From Variovorax paradoxus (GTDB taxonomy: Bacteria > Pseudomonadota > Gammaproteobacteria > Burkholderiales > Burkholderiaceae_C): a DNA stretch of 64,000 nucleotides. Made by a program: the position numbers and the translations under genes. Of this stretch, positions 51,198-61,259 are shown one piece after another. The stretch is from positions 292,415-356,414 of the forward strand of contig NZ_JAUSRN010000005.1 in assembly GCF_030811855.1 (NCBI RefSeq), in the 5' to 3' direction. How positions within the stretch are numbered: the first letter of the stretch is position 1; the number at the start of each line of letters is the position of its first letter. The notes under the pieces were generated by a model, which worked only from the letters and a program-made list of their open reading frames with translations, made no database searches and was not told the origin of the DNA.

Positions 51198-52805
51198 ATG
51201 CTCAAGCTCTTTGCTTCTTCGTTTCCCGCATTGCGTGGCCTGGCGCTGCGACTGTCGATTGCCGGAATTGCCCTGGTTCTTGCAGGATGTGCCGGCCTTC
51301 CTCCGCGCACGGCCGAGCCGCCGACGCTCTCGATCACAGCCTCTCCCGCCACCACGCTGGGGCGCGCAGCGGGCGCCCTCGACGCCGGCGCGGCCCGCGA
51401 CGGACTCTCGAGCATTCGGCCGCTGATCGAGGCCTCGTTTGCGCTCGATGCGCGCTTCGAGCTGATGCGGCGGGCAGAGGCTTCGCTCGATGTCCAGACG
51501 TATCAGCTCGGCAACGACAAGACCGGCCGGTTGCTACTGCGCGAACTGCGCAACGCCGCACGACGCGGCGTGCGGGTGCGCCTGCTGCTCGACGACTTCT
51601 ATACCGCCGGCATGGACCGCCTGCTGCTCGGCCTGGCCGCGGAACCGAATGCCGAAGTCCGATTGTTCAATCCGTTCGTGAACGCCCGCGACCACTCGGC
51701 CACGCGCTGGCTCGAGTTCTTCGGCGATTTCCGCCGACTCAACCACCGCATGCACAACAAGCTCTTCGTGGCCGACGGCGCCATGGCGATTGCCGGCGGC
51801 CGCAATCTGGCCGACGAGTACTTCCTGCGCAGCGAAGGCGCCAACTTCATCGATTTCGAGCTGATCATGGCAGGGCCCGTGGTGCCAGAGGCGGCGCGCA
51901 TCTTCGATACCTACTGGAACAGTGACGTGGTCTACCCGCTCCAGCGGATTGCCAGCGCCAGTGGAACCGCGGAGGCGCTGAAGTCCGAATTCGAAGCCGC
52001 CACCTCGCCGACCTACGCGCCGCCGCCCGCACCCGTCTCGGGCACCGACGTGATGGGCGACCCGCCGCTCGGCGCTCAGTTGGCCGACCTGGGCCGGGTC
52101 AAGTGGATGCGCGCCGACGCTCATGCCGCGGCGGACAGCCCCAACAAGGCCCTGGGCACCCTCGCATCCCCTGGCGAATCGCTCGCGGCGCGCTTCCACG
52201 AAATGACCGCCAGCGCCCGCTCCGATGTCGTCGTGATCTCGCCCTACTTCATTCCCGGCGAAGAAGGCATGGCGCGCATCCGGGAGGGCCGCGCACGCGG
52301 CGTGCGCATCAGCGTGGTCACCAATTCGCTGGCCGACAGTGACGAGCCGCTGGTCAACATCAACTACAACCGCTACCGGGTCGACATGCTCAAGTTGGGC
52401 GTGAACCTGTACGAGGTCAGCACCGAGCAGCTCAAGCGCAACCGCCAGCTGCGAACTCTGCTCAAGAAAGCCCGCGGCCGGTTGCATGCCAAGCTGGCGC
52501 TGGTCGACCGAGAATGGGTACTGCTCGGCTCCATGAACCTCGACCCCCGCTCGGCCCGGCTGAACACCGAATTCGGGATTCGCGTACGCAGCTTCGAGCT
52601 GGCCCAGGCGCTCCTATATGCCTACCAGCTGGACGACATCGAGGGCGTCTACCGCGTGGTGCTCATGCCCGACGGCAAGAACGTGCAATGGATCGGCACC
52701 GGCGACGTGGACAACGAAGTGCTCGACAGCGAGCCGGACTCCAGCCTGCTCACTCGCCTGCAACTGCTGCTGTTCTCCTGGTTCGTGCCGACCGACCAGC
52801 TCTAG
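51198..52805 (+). CDS. Phospholipase D-family lipoprotein, cardiolipin synthase-like
   Basis: A 535-residue protein with a lipobox LAGC at Cys31 and two HKD motifs: HRMHNKLFVADGAMAIAGGRN in the first half and HAKLALVDREWVLLGSMN in the second. Conserved IEASFALDARFELMRRAE and YQLGNDKTGRLLLRELRNAA precede the first motif. The layout matches the YmdC/ClsC-type branch, which makes cardiolipin from phosphatidyl donors, but the lipoprotein anchor places it on the periplasmic side of a membrane. The ATG at 51198 is chosen for its signal sequence. It is divergent from receptor 1 and followed by receptor 2, and has no evident link to iron. Confidence 0.85.
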   Translation: MLKLFASSFPALRGLALRLSIAGIALVLAGCAGLPPRTAEPPTLSITASPATTLGRAAGALDAGAARDGLSSIRPLIEASFALDARFELMRRAEASLDVQTYQLGNDKTGRLLLRELRNAARRGVRVRLLLDDFYTAGMDRLLLGLAAEPNAEVRLFNPFVNARDHSATRWLEFFGDFRRLNHRMHNKLFVADGAMAIAGGRNLADEYFLRSEGANFIDFELIMAGPVVPEAARIFDTYWNSDVVYPLQRIASASGTAEALKSEFEAATSPTYAPPPAPVSGTDVMGDPPLGAQLADLGRVKWMRADAHAAADSPNKALGTLASPGESLAARFHEMTASARSDVVVISPYFIPGEEGMARIREGRARGVRISVVTNSLADSDEPLVNINYNRYRVDMLKLGVNLYEVSTEQLKRNRQLRTLLKKARGRLHAKLALVDREWVLLGSMNLDPRSARLNTEFGIRVRSFELAQALLYAYQLDDIEGVYRVVLMPDGKNVQWIGTGDVDNEVLDSEPDSSLLTRLQLLLFSWFVPTDQL

Positions 52806-52861
52806 CGTGCCGGCGCCAAGGGCGGCGCGTTGCGGCCATGCGCGGCACCTACAATAGCGAA

Positions 52862-52876
52862 TGAGTTTTGTTCTCA
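52862..52876 (+). promoter_or_regulatory. Candidate Fur box upstream of receptor 2
   Basis: TGAGTTTTGTTCTCA matches 11 of 14 fixed positions of the Fur 7-1-7 consensus TGAGAATnATTCTCA. It starts 6 bases after a TACAAT -10 box (52850-52855), so it overlaps the expected transcription start. It lies 33 bases before the receptor ATG. No convincing -35 is seen. Confidence 0.55.
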
Positions 52877-52909
52877 ACAACTCTTTCTCGAACGCAATTT
52901 AAAGTTTCA

Positions 52910-55018
52910 ATGAGATTTCGCACCCGGTCGTCACGCATCGCCTTCGCCTTGCTCCCCCTCGCTTCCATTTCCTCACTTTCAACGGCACAAGGCACCGGCA
53001 GCGGACAGTCCGACCCTGCGAGCACATCACTGCCCGAGGTGCATGTTGTGGCCGAGCCAGAATCCGGCGGCTACAACCCCACGAGCAGCAGCGGCGCCAC
53101 ACGCACCAGCACGCCGCTGCGGGAGGTGCCGCAATCGGTACGCATCGTCTCCAGCCAGCTGATCGAAGACCTGGGTGCGACGCGCCTGGCCGACACGGTC
53201 GGCTTCGTGAGCGGGATCACGCGCCTCAATGACTTCGGCGGCACGTGGGACAACTTCGGCATTCGCGGGTTCAGCAGTACCGACATGGGATTCCTGGTCA
53301 ACGGTTTCGCCGGGTCGCGCGGCTACAACCCGCCGCGCGACACCGCCACTGTCGAGCGATTCGAGTTCCTCAAAGGCCCGGCCTCGGCCGTCTATGGCAG
53401 CAGCGAGCCGGGCGGCACCATCAACATCGTCACCAAGAAGCCGGAGTTCACGCGCCGCAACACGGCCGACTTCAGCATCGGCAGCCAGGGCCTGCGCCGC
53501 AGCACGCTGGACAGCACCGGCGCGCTGAGCCAGAACGTGGCCTACCGGCTGAACCTGGCGGTGGAAGAAGGCGACAGCCGCAGCGACCTGCTGAGCAACC
53601 GGCGCACCTTGGTTGCGCCGGCGCTCACCTGGGTGATCGACGACAAGACGGTCCTCAACTACGAGTCCGAGTTCTTGCGTTCCAAGACACCGCTGGACCG
53701 CGGGCTAATCAACGTGCGCGGGGTGCTCGGCACCCTGCCGCGCGACCGGGTGCTCAACGAGCCTAGCGACGGCAACATGACGCTCACCAGCAATACGCAT
53801 CAACTCACGCTGGACCGCCAGCTGTCGGAGAACTGGCGTGCGCGCGTGGGTGCGAGCTACAAGGAAAGCACTTTTTCCGGCAACTACACCGAAGCGACTT
53901 CGCTGGCTAGCGACAACCGAACGCTCAACCGCCGCGCGACCTGGCGCCAGCTGCCGTCGCGCGACACCTCCTTTCAAGCGGAACTGGAAGGAAAGTTCGC
54001 GACCGGCTCTCTGGACCACACGCTGCTGATCGGCGTGGAAGCATCCAGGCTGTGGATGAACACCGAGATCCTTCGTTCGGGGAACTACCCGATCGACATC
54101 TACCAGCCGGTGTACGGAAGGCCCCAGCCGCCGCTCACGTCGCTCACCTCCAGCTCGGACGAGCATCAGCGCGCGAGCGCCGTTTTCCTGCAAGACCAGA
54201 TCAGCCTTTCGCCGCAGTGGAAGCTGCTGGTGGGCGCCCGCTACGACCAATACAGGCAAAGCATCGAGGACCGCGTCGCAAACCGCAACAGCGGCCAGCA
54301 GCACGATGCCGTTTCGCCGCGCGCCGGCCTGACCTATCTGCCGAACGATTGGAGCTCGTGGTATGTCTCGGCCGGCAAGTCGTTTCGCGGCAACAGCGGC
54401 ACCGACAAGAACGGCAAGGCATTCGATCCGCAGTACTCCACCGCGCTCGAGGCCGGCGTGAAACTGCAGACGCGGGACCAGCGCCTGGGCGCCAACCTGG
54501 CCGTGTTCGACATCAAGAAGACGAACGTGCTGACGGCAAGCGACACGCCCGGTTTCTCCGTTGCGGCCGGCGAAGTCAAGAGCAGCGGCTTCGAGGCGGA
54601 CGTCTACGGCCAGATCGACAAGAATTGGCGGGTGAGCGGAAATTTCGCCTACGTCGATGCCCGGATCTCGAAGGATGCAACCCTTGCAGCCGGCACACGC
54701 ATCCAGAACATTCCGAGGACGAGCGCCGGCCTGTTCGCCATTCGCGAGGATGCTCTGGCCGATGGCAGCCGCTACGGGGTCGGCGCCGGCATCAACTACG
54801 TCGGCAACCGCTCGGGCAACACCGCAGACACCTATGCCCTGCCGGCCTACACCACCGTCAAGCTGGTGAGCTACTGGCAAATCAACAAGACCGCGCGCGT
54901 ATCGATAGACGTGCACAACCTGTTCAACAGGAATTTCTATACCGCCTCGTGGGGCAATTTGTATGTGATTCCAGGCGCGAAGCGCAGCGTGGTGGCCAGC
55001 CTGAAGCTGGATTTCTGA
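52910..55018 (+). CDS. TonB-dependent siderophore receptor 2
   Basis: Outer-membrane receptor of 702 residues. It has a signal peptide (RIAFALLPLASISSLSTAQG), a TonB-box-like LPEVHVVAE, a plug with PLREVPQSVRIVSSQLIED and NFGIRGFSSTDMGFLVNGF, the plug end FLKGPASAVYGSSEPGGTINIVTKKP, and a barrel ending in RSVVASLKLDF with the terminal Phe. It resembles ferrichrome/ferrioxamine-type (FhuA-like) siderophore receptors, but the ligand is not determinable. ATG 52910 is preferred; the open frame from a TTG at 52868 overlaps the Fur box. Its stop overlaps a possible start of the DUF4198 gene. Confidence 0.93.
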   Translation: MRFRTRSSRIAFALLPLASISSLSTAQGTGSGQSDPASTSLPEVHVVAEPESGGYNPTSSSGATRTSTPLREVPQSVRIVSSQLIEDLGATRLADTVGFVSGITRLNDFGGTWDNFGIRGFSSTDMGFLVNGFAGSRGYNPPRDTATVERFEFLKGPASAVYGSSEPGGTINIVTKKPEFTRRNTADFSIGSQGLRRSTLDSTGALSQNVAYRLNLAVEEGDSRSDLLSNRRTLVAPALTWVIDDKTVLNYESEFLRSKTPLDRGLINVRGVLGTLPRDRVLNEPSDGNMTLTSNTHQLTLDRQLSENWRARVGASYKESTFSGNYTEATSLASDNRTLNRRATWRQLPSRDTSFQAELEGKFATGSLDHTLLIGVEASRLWMNTEILRSGNYPIDIYQPVYGRPQPPLTSLTSSSDEHQRASAVFLQDQISLSPQWKLLVGARYDQYRQSIEDRVANRNSGQQHDAVSPRAGLTYLPNDWSSWYVSAGKSFRGNSGTDKNGKAFDPQYSTALEAGVKLQTRDQRLGANLAVFDIKKTNVLTASDTPGFSVAAGEVKSSGFEADVYGQIDKNWRVSGNFAYVDARISKDATLAAGTRIQNIPRTSAGLFAIREDALADGSRYGVGAGINYVGNRSGNTADTYALPAYTTVKLVSYWQINKTARVSIDVHNLFNRNFYTASWGNLYVIPGAKRSVVASLKLDF

Positions 55019-55053
55019 TGCGCCTGAACTTCCAATTTCGACTGGACACCCCA

Positions 55054-55800
55054 ATGAACAAACTGCACCGAATCGCAGCCTTGGCCACGCTCGCGGCGGC
55101 AGCCGTACTTTCCTCGGCAAGCGCGCAGGCGCACGGCATCTGGTTCGCCCAGCGCTCCGGCGAACTCGCCCTGATCTACGGCGAAGGCGCCGACGACCTG
55201 GACATGGTCAAGCGGCAGCCGCTGATCTCCGCGGTCACCGCCTACGATGCATCCGGGAACCCGGTGCCCACTGCCCTGGAGGTGAGCGGGCGCCTGCTGC
55301 TTGTGGACACGAAGGAGAAACCCGCCATCGTCGCGGCCGTGCTCGACAACGGCACCTGGAGCAAGACGCCGGAAGGCAAATGGCTCAAGAAGGGCAAGGA
55401 CGAAGTTCCCGGTGCGCTCACGAGCGGCCACAACCTCAAATACGCGGTGCATCTGCGCAGCCCGCTCCGCGGCGCCTTGCCGCCGCTGCCCGGCCATACG
55501 CTGCAGATCGTCCCGGTCGATGCCACGCTGCCCGAAAAGCTCGGGCAAGACCTGCGATTGCGTGTGCTCTACAAGGGAAAGCCCGTGGCGGGCGCCCTGG
55601 TGCTGAGTGACTTCGTCAACGATCCCGACGCCAAGCCCTTGGAGAGCGGGGCCGACGGCACTGTAGTCATCAAGGTGCGCAATCAGGGACTCAACGTGGT
55701 CACCGCGCTGCTGGCTACACCGCCTGAAGATCCGCTCAAGACCGACAAGGTGGAGCACCTGGCATCGCTCTCCTTCGTGCTCGCACACGCGCCGGAATAG
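55054..55800 (+). CDS. DUF4198 periplasmic protein
   Basis: A 248-residue exported protein. It has a Sec signal peptide (HRIAALATLAAAAVLSSASA) with cleavage near AQA before HGIWFAQR. HGIWFA with an N-terminal His resembles the start of DUF4198 proteins, periplasmic proteins often found beside nickel, cobalt or iron TonB receptors and suggested to bind metal. The C-terminal half looks Ig-like (KPVAGALVLSDFVNDPD, GADGTVVIKVRNQGLNVVTA). An alternative ATG at 55018, in a TGATG overlap with the receptor stop, would add 12 residues. No Shine-Dalgarno stands out for either start, so coupling is likely. Confidence 0.82.
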   Translation: MNKLHRIAALATLAAAAVLSSASAQAHGIWFAQRSGELALIYGEGADDLDMVKRQPLISAVTAYDASGNPVPTALEVSGRLLLVDTKEKPAIVAAVLDNGTWSKTPEGKWLKKGKDEVPGALTSGHNLKYAVHLRSPLRGALPPLPGHTLQIVPVDATLPEKLGQDLRLRVLYKGKPVAGALVLSDFVNDPDAKPLESGADGTVVIKVRNQGLNVVTALLATPPEDPLKTDKVEHLASLSFVLAHAPE

Positions 55801-55969
55801 GCGGCGTCGCCAAGATCTATTGACGGGCGATTAAATCGCCAGCCCGCGCCCATCCTGGATTTCCATCGATCGATTTTCATGCTGCTCAGCAACTAAATAA
55901 ATCATTTTCGATCATGAGAGGAGCTGCTTAAAGTTGCGCCAACTGCAACTCTCCCGATGAGAAATCTCC

Positions 55970-56401
55970 ATGTCCTCCGCAACTGCACGCATCCCGTTCC
56001 ATCTGGCTTTTCCCGTTCGCGATATTGCTGAAGCTCGTGCGTTCTATGGCGAACTGCTCGGCTGCCCCGAGGGTCGCAGTGCGCCGGAATGGGTCGACTT
56101 CGATTTCTACGGGCATCAGATCGTGGCCCACCTGGCACCAGATGAATGTGGTCATCGCCAGAGCAGCGCCGTTGATGGTCACGACGTGCCAGTACGTCAT
56201 TTCGGCGCGATCCTGCCGATGGACCAGTGGCAGCTCATGGCCGACAAGCTGGTGGCGCGCGGGACCAAATTCGTCATCGAACCCTACGTTCGCTTCAAGG
56301 GAGAGCCCGGCGAGCAGGCAACGATGTTCTTCCTCGATCCGTCGGGCAATGCCATCGAGATGAAGTCCTTTGCCGACCTGAGTTCCTTGTTCGCACGCTG
56401 A
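55970..56401 (+). CDS. VOC-superfamily (glyoxalase/dioxygenase-like) protein
   Basis: A 143-residue protein of two beta-alpha-beta-beta-beta modules. FHLAFPVRDIAEARAFYGELLGC is the standard VOC opening with His11 as a likely metal ligand; DFDFYGHQIVAHL supplies another His, and FLDPSGNAIEMKSF near the C-terminus supplies the closing Glu. Relatives are annotated as extradiol dioxygenases or glyoxalases, but the substrate is unknown. The 169-base space upstream contains two weak inverted repeats (55826-55840 and 55932-55950) and no clear promoter. Confidence 0.87.
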   Translation: MSSATARIPFHLAFPVRDIAEARAFYGELLGCPEGRSAPEWVDFDFYGHQIVAHLAPDECGHRQSSAVDGHDVPVRHFGAILPMDQWQLMADKLVARGTKFVIEPYVRFKGEPGEQATMFFLDPSGNAIEMKSFADLSSLFAR

Positions 56402-56409
56402 GCGTCGCC

Positions 56410-56792
56410 ATGATCAAGAGCAACACGATGTCCGTGGCACTGGCTGCCATGCTGGTGTCCGTCTGTGGGTCTGCTGTGGCGCAGTCCGAATCCTTGCGAC
56501 GCTGATCTCCAAGAGCAAGGAGCCCGAGAAGTTCAAGCTCCTGGATCAGATTCTCAGTGTCGAGCCAATTGCCATCATGTTCCGCAAGGGTGATCCGGCA
56601 TTCAGGAAGGTCGTCGACGACAGCATCTTGGCACTCGCCAAGAGCGGTGAAGTCTCGCGCATCTATGACAAGTGGTTCATGCAGCCAATTCCGCCGAATG
56701 GCTCAAAGGTGGGTCTGCCGGCAAACGCCATGACCAAGGCCGCTTGGGCCGCTCCATCCGACAAGCCGCTGGAGGCTTACGAGGCGCGCTGA
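56410..56792 (+). pseudogene. Remnant of a GltI-like amino-acid ABC transporter binding protein
   Basis: Two pieces of one gene are visible. An ATG at 56410 begins a normal signal peptide (SVALAAMLVSVCGSAVAQ) that reaches a stop at 56503. A second frame, readable from about 56490 to the stop at 56790, carries the C-terminal end of a periplasmic glutamate/aspartate-binding protein: PEKFKLLDQILSVEPIAIMF, RKGDPAFRKVVDD, SGEVSRIYDKWF and the QPIPPNG tail. The central part, some 150-200 residues in intact relatives, is missing and the two pieces are out of frame. This is a decayed gene with a large internal deletion. Confidence 0.85.
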
Positions 56793-56831
56793 TAAGAATC
56801 AGCTCGGGCGTGCCGAGCGGAGAGATCGACC

Positions 56832-57461
56832 TCAGATCATTTGGTCCGAGCTCACAACATGAACACCCGCCTTTGCTCGGATCGCCGCTTCGAGCAGCGC
56901 GCCGGCGATCTGCGGGGCCGGGTTGAGGCGCCAGCGCTTGGGCAGCAGCGGCGCCGTCAACGTCAGTCCTATCACCATCATCCGCTCGCCCAGGCGGAAC
57001 TCGTCCCGATCTCCGCCGATGACGCCGGGCCGCACGAACGTCAGTGAATCGAAACCCTGGCCAGTCAGCGCTTGTTCCAGCTCGCCCTTGACCCTGTTGT
57101 AGAAGAGACGCGAGCTGGCATCCGCGCCGATTGCCGAATTCAACACATAGGTTGGCGTGCCGTGCGCACGTGCCAATCGGGCGACGGTCAATGGGTAGTC
57201 GCAGTCCACGCGGCGGAACGCCTCCTTGGAGCCGGCGGTTCGCATGGTGGTGCCCAGCGCGCAGATCACCGCATCCGCCTGCCACCAGTCGGCGTGCTGC
57301 GGCAGCCGATCGAAATCCACCTGCGGGCTGAACAGCTTCGGGTGCGTAGTCAATTCGCGTCGGGTGGGCGCAACCACCTCTTCCACGCGTGGATCGGCCA
57401 GCGCGAGTGTCAGGACATGGCGCCCGACCAGACCGGTAGCGCCGACCAGCAATAGTTTCAT
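56832..57461 (-). CDS. NAD(P)-binding Rossmann-fold protein, NmrA/TIP30-like
   Basis: A 209-residue atypical SDR protein. The dinucleotide motif is at the N-terminus, MKLLLVGATGLVGRHV. A dinucleotide-contacting AVICALGTT follows, then FRRVDCDYPLTVARLARAHG and YVLNSAIGADASSRLFYNRVKGELEQAL with a Tyr-x-x-x-Lys-like YNRVK, and FVRPGVIGGDR. It resembles the HTATIP2/TIP30-type and YbjT-type oxidoreductase-like proteins found singly in bacterial genomes; substrate unknown. The ATG at 57461 is chosen because the fold begins there. Confidence 0.85.
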   Translation of the reverse strand: MKLLLVGATGLVGRHVLTLALADPRVEEVVAPTRRELTTHPKLFSPQVDFDRLPQHADWWQADAVICALGTTMRTAGSKEAFRRVDCDYPLTVARLARAHGTPTYVLNSAIGADASSRLFYNRVKGELEQALTGQGFDSLTFVRPGVIGGDRDEFRLGERMMVIGLTLTAPLLPKRWRLNPAPQIAGALLEAAIRAKAGVHVVSSDQMI

Positions 57462-57595
57462 ATGAGGTGCCACAACCCAATCGCGGCTGTGATTCTGTGA
57501 TTTTTACCCGGATTAAAACGCAAACGAAGCTTAGATGGCACGCCCACTCATCTCCGACGGCGTTCGGCAGTAGCTCCAGTCTGGCACCCCCGGCC

Positions 57596-57623
57596 TTGAA
57601 AGTCCGCCGATTGCCCTTATGAT
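57596..57623 (+). promoter_or_regulatory. Sigma-70 promoter of groES-groEL
   Basis: TTGAAA (57596-57601) and TATGAT (57618-57623) with a 16-base spacer lie directly before the CIRCE operator. The start site would fall near 57630, inside the operator. No sigma-32-type promoter was recognised. Confidence 0.65.
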
Positions 57624-57649
57624 TAGCACTCGCTGTAGATGAGTGCTAA
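57623..57649. promoter_or_regulatory. CIRCE operator for HrcA repressor
   Basis: TTAGCACTC (57623-57631), a 9-base spacer and GAGTGCTAA (57641-57649) form a perfect match to the CIRCE consensus, the binding site of the heat-shock repressor HrcA. It overlaps the -10 end and start site of the groES promoter, so groESL should be repressed by HrcA at normal temperature and derepressed when GroEL is titrated. hrcA itself is not in this window. Confidence 0.97.
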
Positions 57650-57730
57650 CAAGCCCTCGCCCAGTCGATGGGCTGCCGGTCTCCCCGCCCGGCGCCCGAC
57701 CACAACCCCGTTTCTTATTCAGGAGATGCA

Positions 57731-58021
57731 ATGAAACTTCGTCCTTTGGCCGATCGCGTGATCGTCAAGCGTGTTGACAGCGAAACCAAGACCGCCTCTG
57801 GCATCGTCATCCCCGACGCAGCCGCCGAAAAGCCCGATCAGGGTGAAGTCCTGGCCGTGGGCCCGGGCAAGCGCACCGACAAGGGCGACCTGACCGCACT
57901 GACCGTCAAGGTCGGCGACCGCGTCCTGTTCGGCAAGTACAGCGGCCAGACCGTCAAGGTCGATGGCGACGAACTGCTGGTCATGAAGGAAGACGACCTG
58001 TTCGCGGTCGTCGAGAAGTAA
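57731..58021 (+). CDS. groES: GroES, co-chaperonin
   Basis: Heptameric lid of the GroEL chaperonin; 96 residues beginning [16 protein letters not shown]. The mobile loop that binds GroEL is [18 protein letters not shown], and the C-terminal [16 protein letters not shown] is typical. A perfect AGGAGA lies 4 bases before the ATG at 57731. It is followed by groEL after 28 bases. Confidence 0.98.
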   Translation: MKLRPLADRVIVKRVDSETKTASGIVIPDAAAEKPDQGEVLAVGPGKRTDKGDLTALTVKVGDRVLFGKYSGQTVKVDGDELLVMKEDDLFAVVEK

Positions 58022-58046
58022 TCCATTTCCCTATTCGGAGTAATAA

Positions 58047-59702
<1,656 letters not shown>

Positions 59703-59731
59703 TCCCCGGCTGAGCACTGCTCACCAACAAG

Positions 59732-59756
59732 AAGGGCCGCGAAAGCGGCCCTTTTT
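59732..59756. terminator. Bidirectional intrinsic terminator between groEL and xylB
   Basis: A 9-bp stem, AAGGGCCGC/GCGGCCCTT, with a GAAA tetraloop is followed on the plus strand by a T-run (CTTTTTCATT) and on the minus strand by TTCTTGTT. It lies 30 bases after groEL and serves the convergent xylB operon from the other side. Confidence 0.88.
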
Positions 59757-59770
59757 CATTGCGCGCTACG

Positions 59771-61243
59771 TTAGCGAAACTGGTCGCGCAGCACCACGTA
59801 GAGCGCCTGGAACCGCGCATGACGCATCTTGTGCGCGCTCGCTCGTTCGGCTGACGGCGTCAGTTGCTGTTTGACCGGGGGGAGCTTGCACACCTCGGCC
59901 ACGGTGCCGCCGTCGGCCAGCCAGGCAAGGCGCGCCGCACCGAGCGCACCGCCCGTCTCGCTGCCGGCATAGAGCGTGAGCGTCACCTGGAAGATGTCGG
60001 CCAGCAACTGGCCCCACCACACGCTGCGTGCGCCGCCACCGACCAGCGCGACTTCGCGCAGCGGCATGTCGGCAGGCAGGCGCAGGGTGTCGAAGCCGTC
60101 GCGCAGCCCGAAGCTCACGCCCTCGACCACCGCATAGGCGATCTCCGCCGGTCCATGTGCATGCGTCAATCCGAACAGCACGCCCTGTACATGGGGGTTG
60201 TTGTGCGGCGAGCGCTCACCCGACAGGTAGGGCAGGAACAATGGGCAATGCACACGCTGTCCAGGCTCCACGAATGCAGCCGCTTCGAGCAGCGCGGCTT
60301 CGTCGGCAAACCCGAAAGTCCTGGCGGCCCAACTCACTGCGCTTGCGGCCGAGAGCATCACCGACATCTGGTGCCAGCGCTTGGGCAGCGCATGGCAGAA
60401 AGCATGCATGGCCTGAGCGGGGTTCGGCAGAAAGCGGTCGGTCGAGACGAACACCACGCCCGAGGTTCCAAGCGAGACGAAGCCCTGCCCCGGCTCAACA
60501 AGCCCCATGCCGACTGCGCTCGCGGCGTTGTCGCCCGCACCACCGGCAATGCGCACTGGAGAGCCGCTGCCGACGCCCCAGCGCACCGCAAGTTCGGGCT
60601 TGAGCAACGCCGACACTTCGCTGCCCTCCACCAGCCGCGGCATGTGGTCGCGCGTGAGCCCCGTGGCCGCAAGCAGATCGTCGGACCAGTCGCGCGCGCC
60701 GACGTCGAGCCACAGCGTGCCGGCGGCGTCGGACATCTCGCTGACTGCTTCGCCGCTGAGCATGAAACGCAGCCAGTCTTTCGGCAGCAGCACGCGCGCC
60801 GTGCGATGGAAGATTTCAGGCTCGTGCTCGCGCACCCACAGCAGCTTGGGCGCGGTGAAACCCGGCATCGCCAGGTTGCCCGCGATCTCGCCCAGGCGCG
60901 GCACGGCGCGGGTGAGCGCCTCGCACTGCGCGCCGCTGCGGCCGTCGTTCCAGAGGATGGCGGGACGCAGCACCTCGCCCGCGGCATCGATCAACGTGGC
61001 GCCATGCATCTGACCCGAGAGGCCGATGGCACGCACGGCAGAAAGGGCCTCGGCGTGCGCCTGCCGCAGCTCTGCCATGACTTTTTCGAGCGCTTGCCAC
61101 CACTGGCTCGGCGCCTGTTCCGACCAGAGCGGCTGCGGCCGATCGACCGTGAGCGACGCGCGTGCCACGCCGATGATGCGGTGATCGCCTGCGAGCAGCA
61201 GCGCCTTGAGCTCGGACGTGCCGAGGTCGAGTCCCAGATACAA
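59771..61243 (-). CDS. xylB: XylB, xylulokinase
   Basis: FGGY-family kinase that phosphorylates D-xylulose to xylulose-5-phosphate for the pentose phosphate pathway. The 490-residue protein starts at a TTG codon (MYLGLDLGTSELKA after initiation) with GGGAG 7 bases upstream; no ATG is near the family N-terminus. AIGLSGQMHG and PAILWNDGRS are sugar-binding motifs, the catalytic Asp is in GGAGDNAASAVGMG, and PYLSGERSPHNNP and ALVGGGARSVWWGQLLADIF are FGGY signatures. It is the last gene of the operon. Confidence 0.95.
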   Translation of the reverse strand: MYLGLDLGTSELKALLLAGDHRIIGVARASLTVDRPQPLWSEQAPSQWWQALEKVMAELRQAHAEALSAVRAIGLSGQMHGATLIDAAGEVLRPAILWNDGRSGAQCEALTRAVPRLGEIAGNLAMPGFTAPKLLWVREHEPEIFHRTARVLLPKDWLRFMLSGEAVSEMSDAAGTLWLDVGARDWSDDLLAATGLTRDHMPRLVEGSEVSALLKPELAVRWGVGSGSPVRIAGGAGDNAASAVGMGLVEPGQGFVSLGTSGVVFVSTDRFLPNPAQAMHAFCHALPKRWHQMSVMLSAASAVSWAARTFGFADEAALLEAAAFVEPGQRVHCPLFLPYLSGERSPHNNPHVQGVLFGLTHAHGPAEIAYAVVEGVSFGLRDGFDTLRLPADMPLREVALVGGGARSVWWGQLLADIFQVTLTLYAGSETGGALGAARLAWLADGGTVAEVCKLPPVKQQLTPSAERASAHKMRHARFQALYVVLRDQFR

Positions 61244-61259
61244 GATGGTGCTCCCCGCT

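Noticed and set aside
52861..52909. Translation of receptor 2 from the ATG at 52861 or the TTG at 52868
   Set aside because: ATG 52861 is in a different frame from the receptor, and both positions lie at or inside the Fur-like site at the expected transcription start.
54052..55017. N-terminal extension of the DUF4198 protein to 582 residues
   Set aside because: The extension lies entirely inside receptor 2 in another frame and lacks the signal peptide at its start.
55826..55840. GGCGATT-A-AATCGCC hairpin after the DUF4198 gene as a terminator
   Set aside because: The loop is too short to fold as drawn and no T-run follows on either strand.
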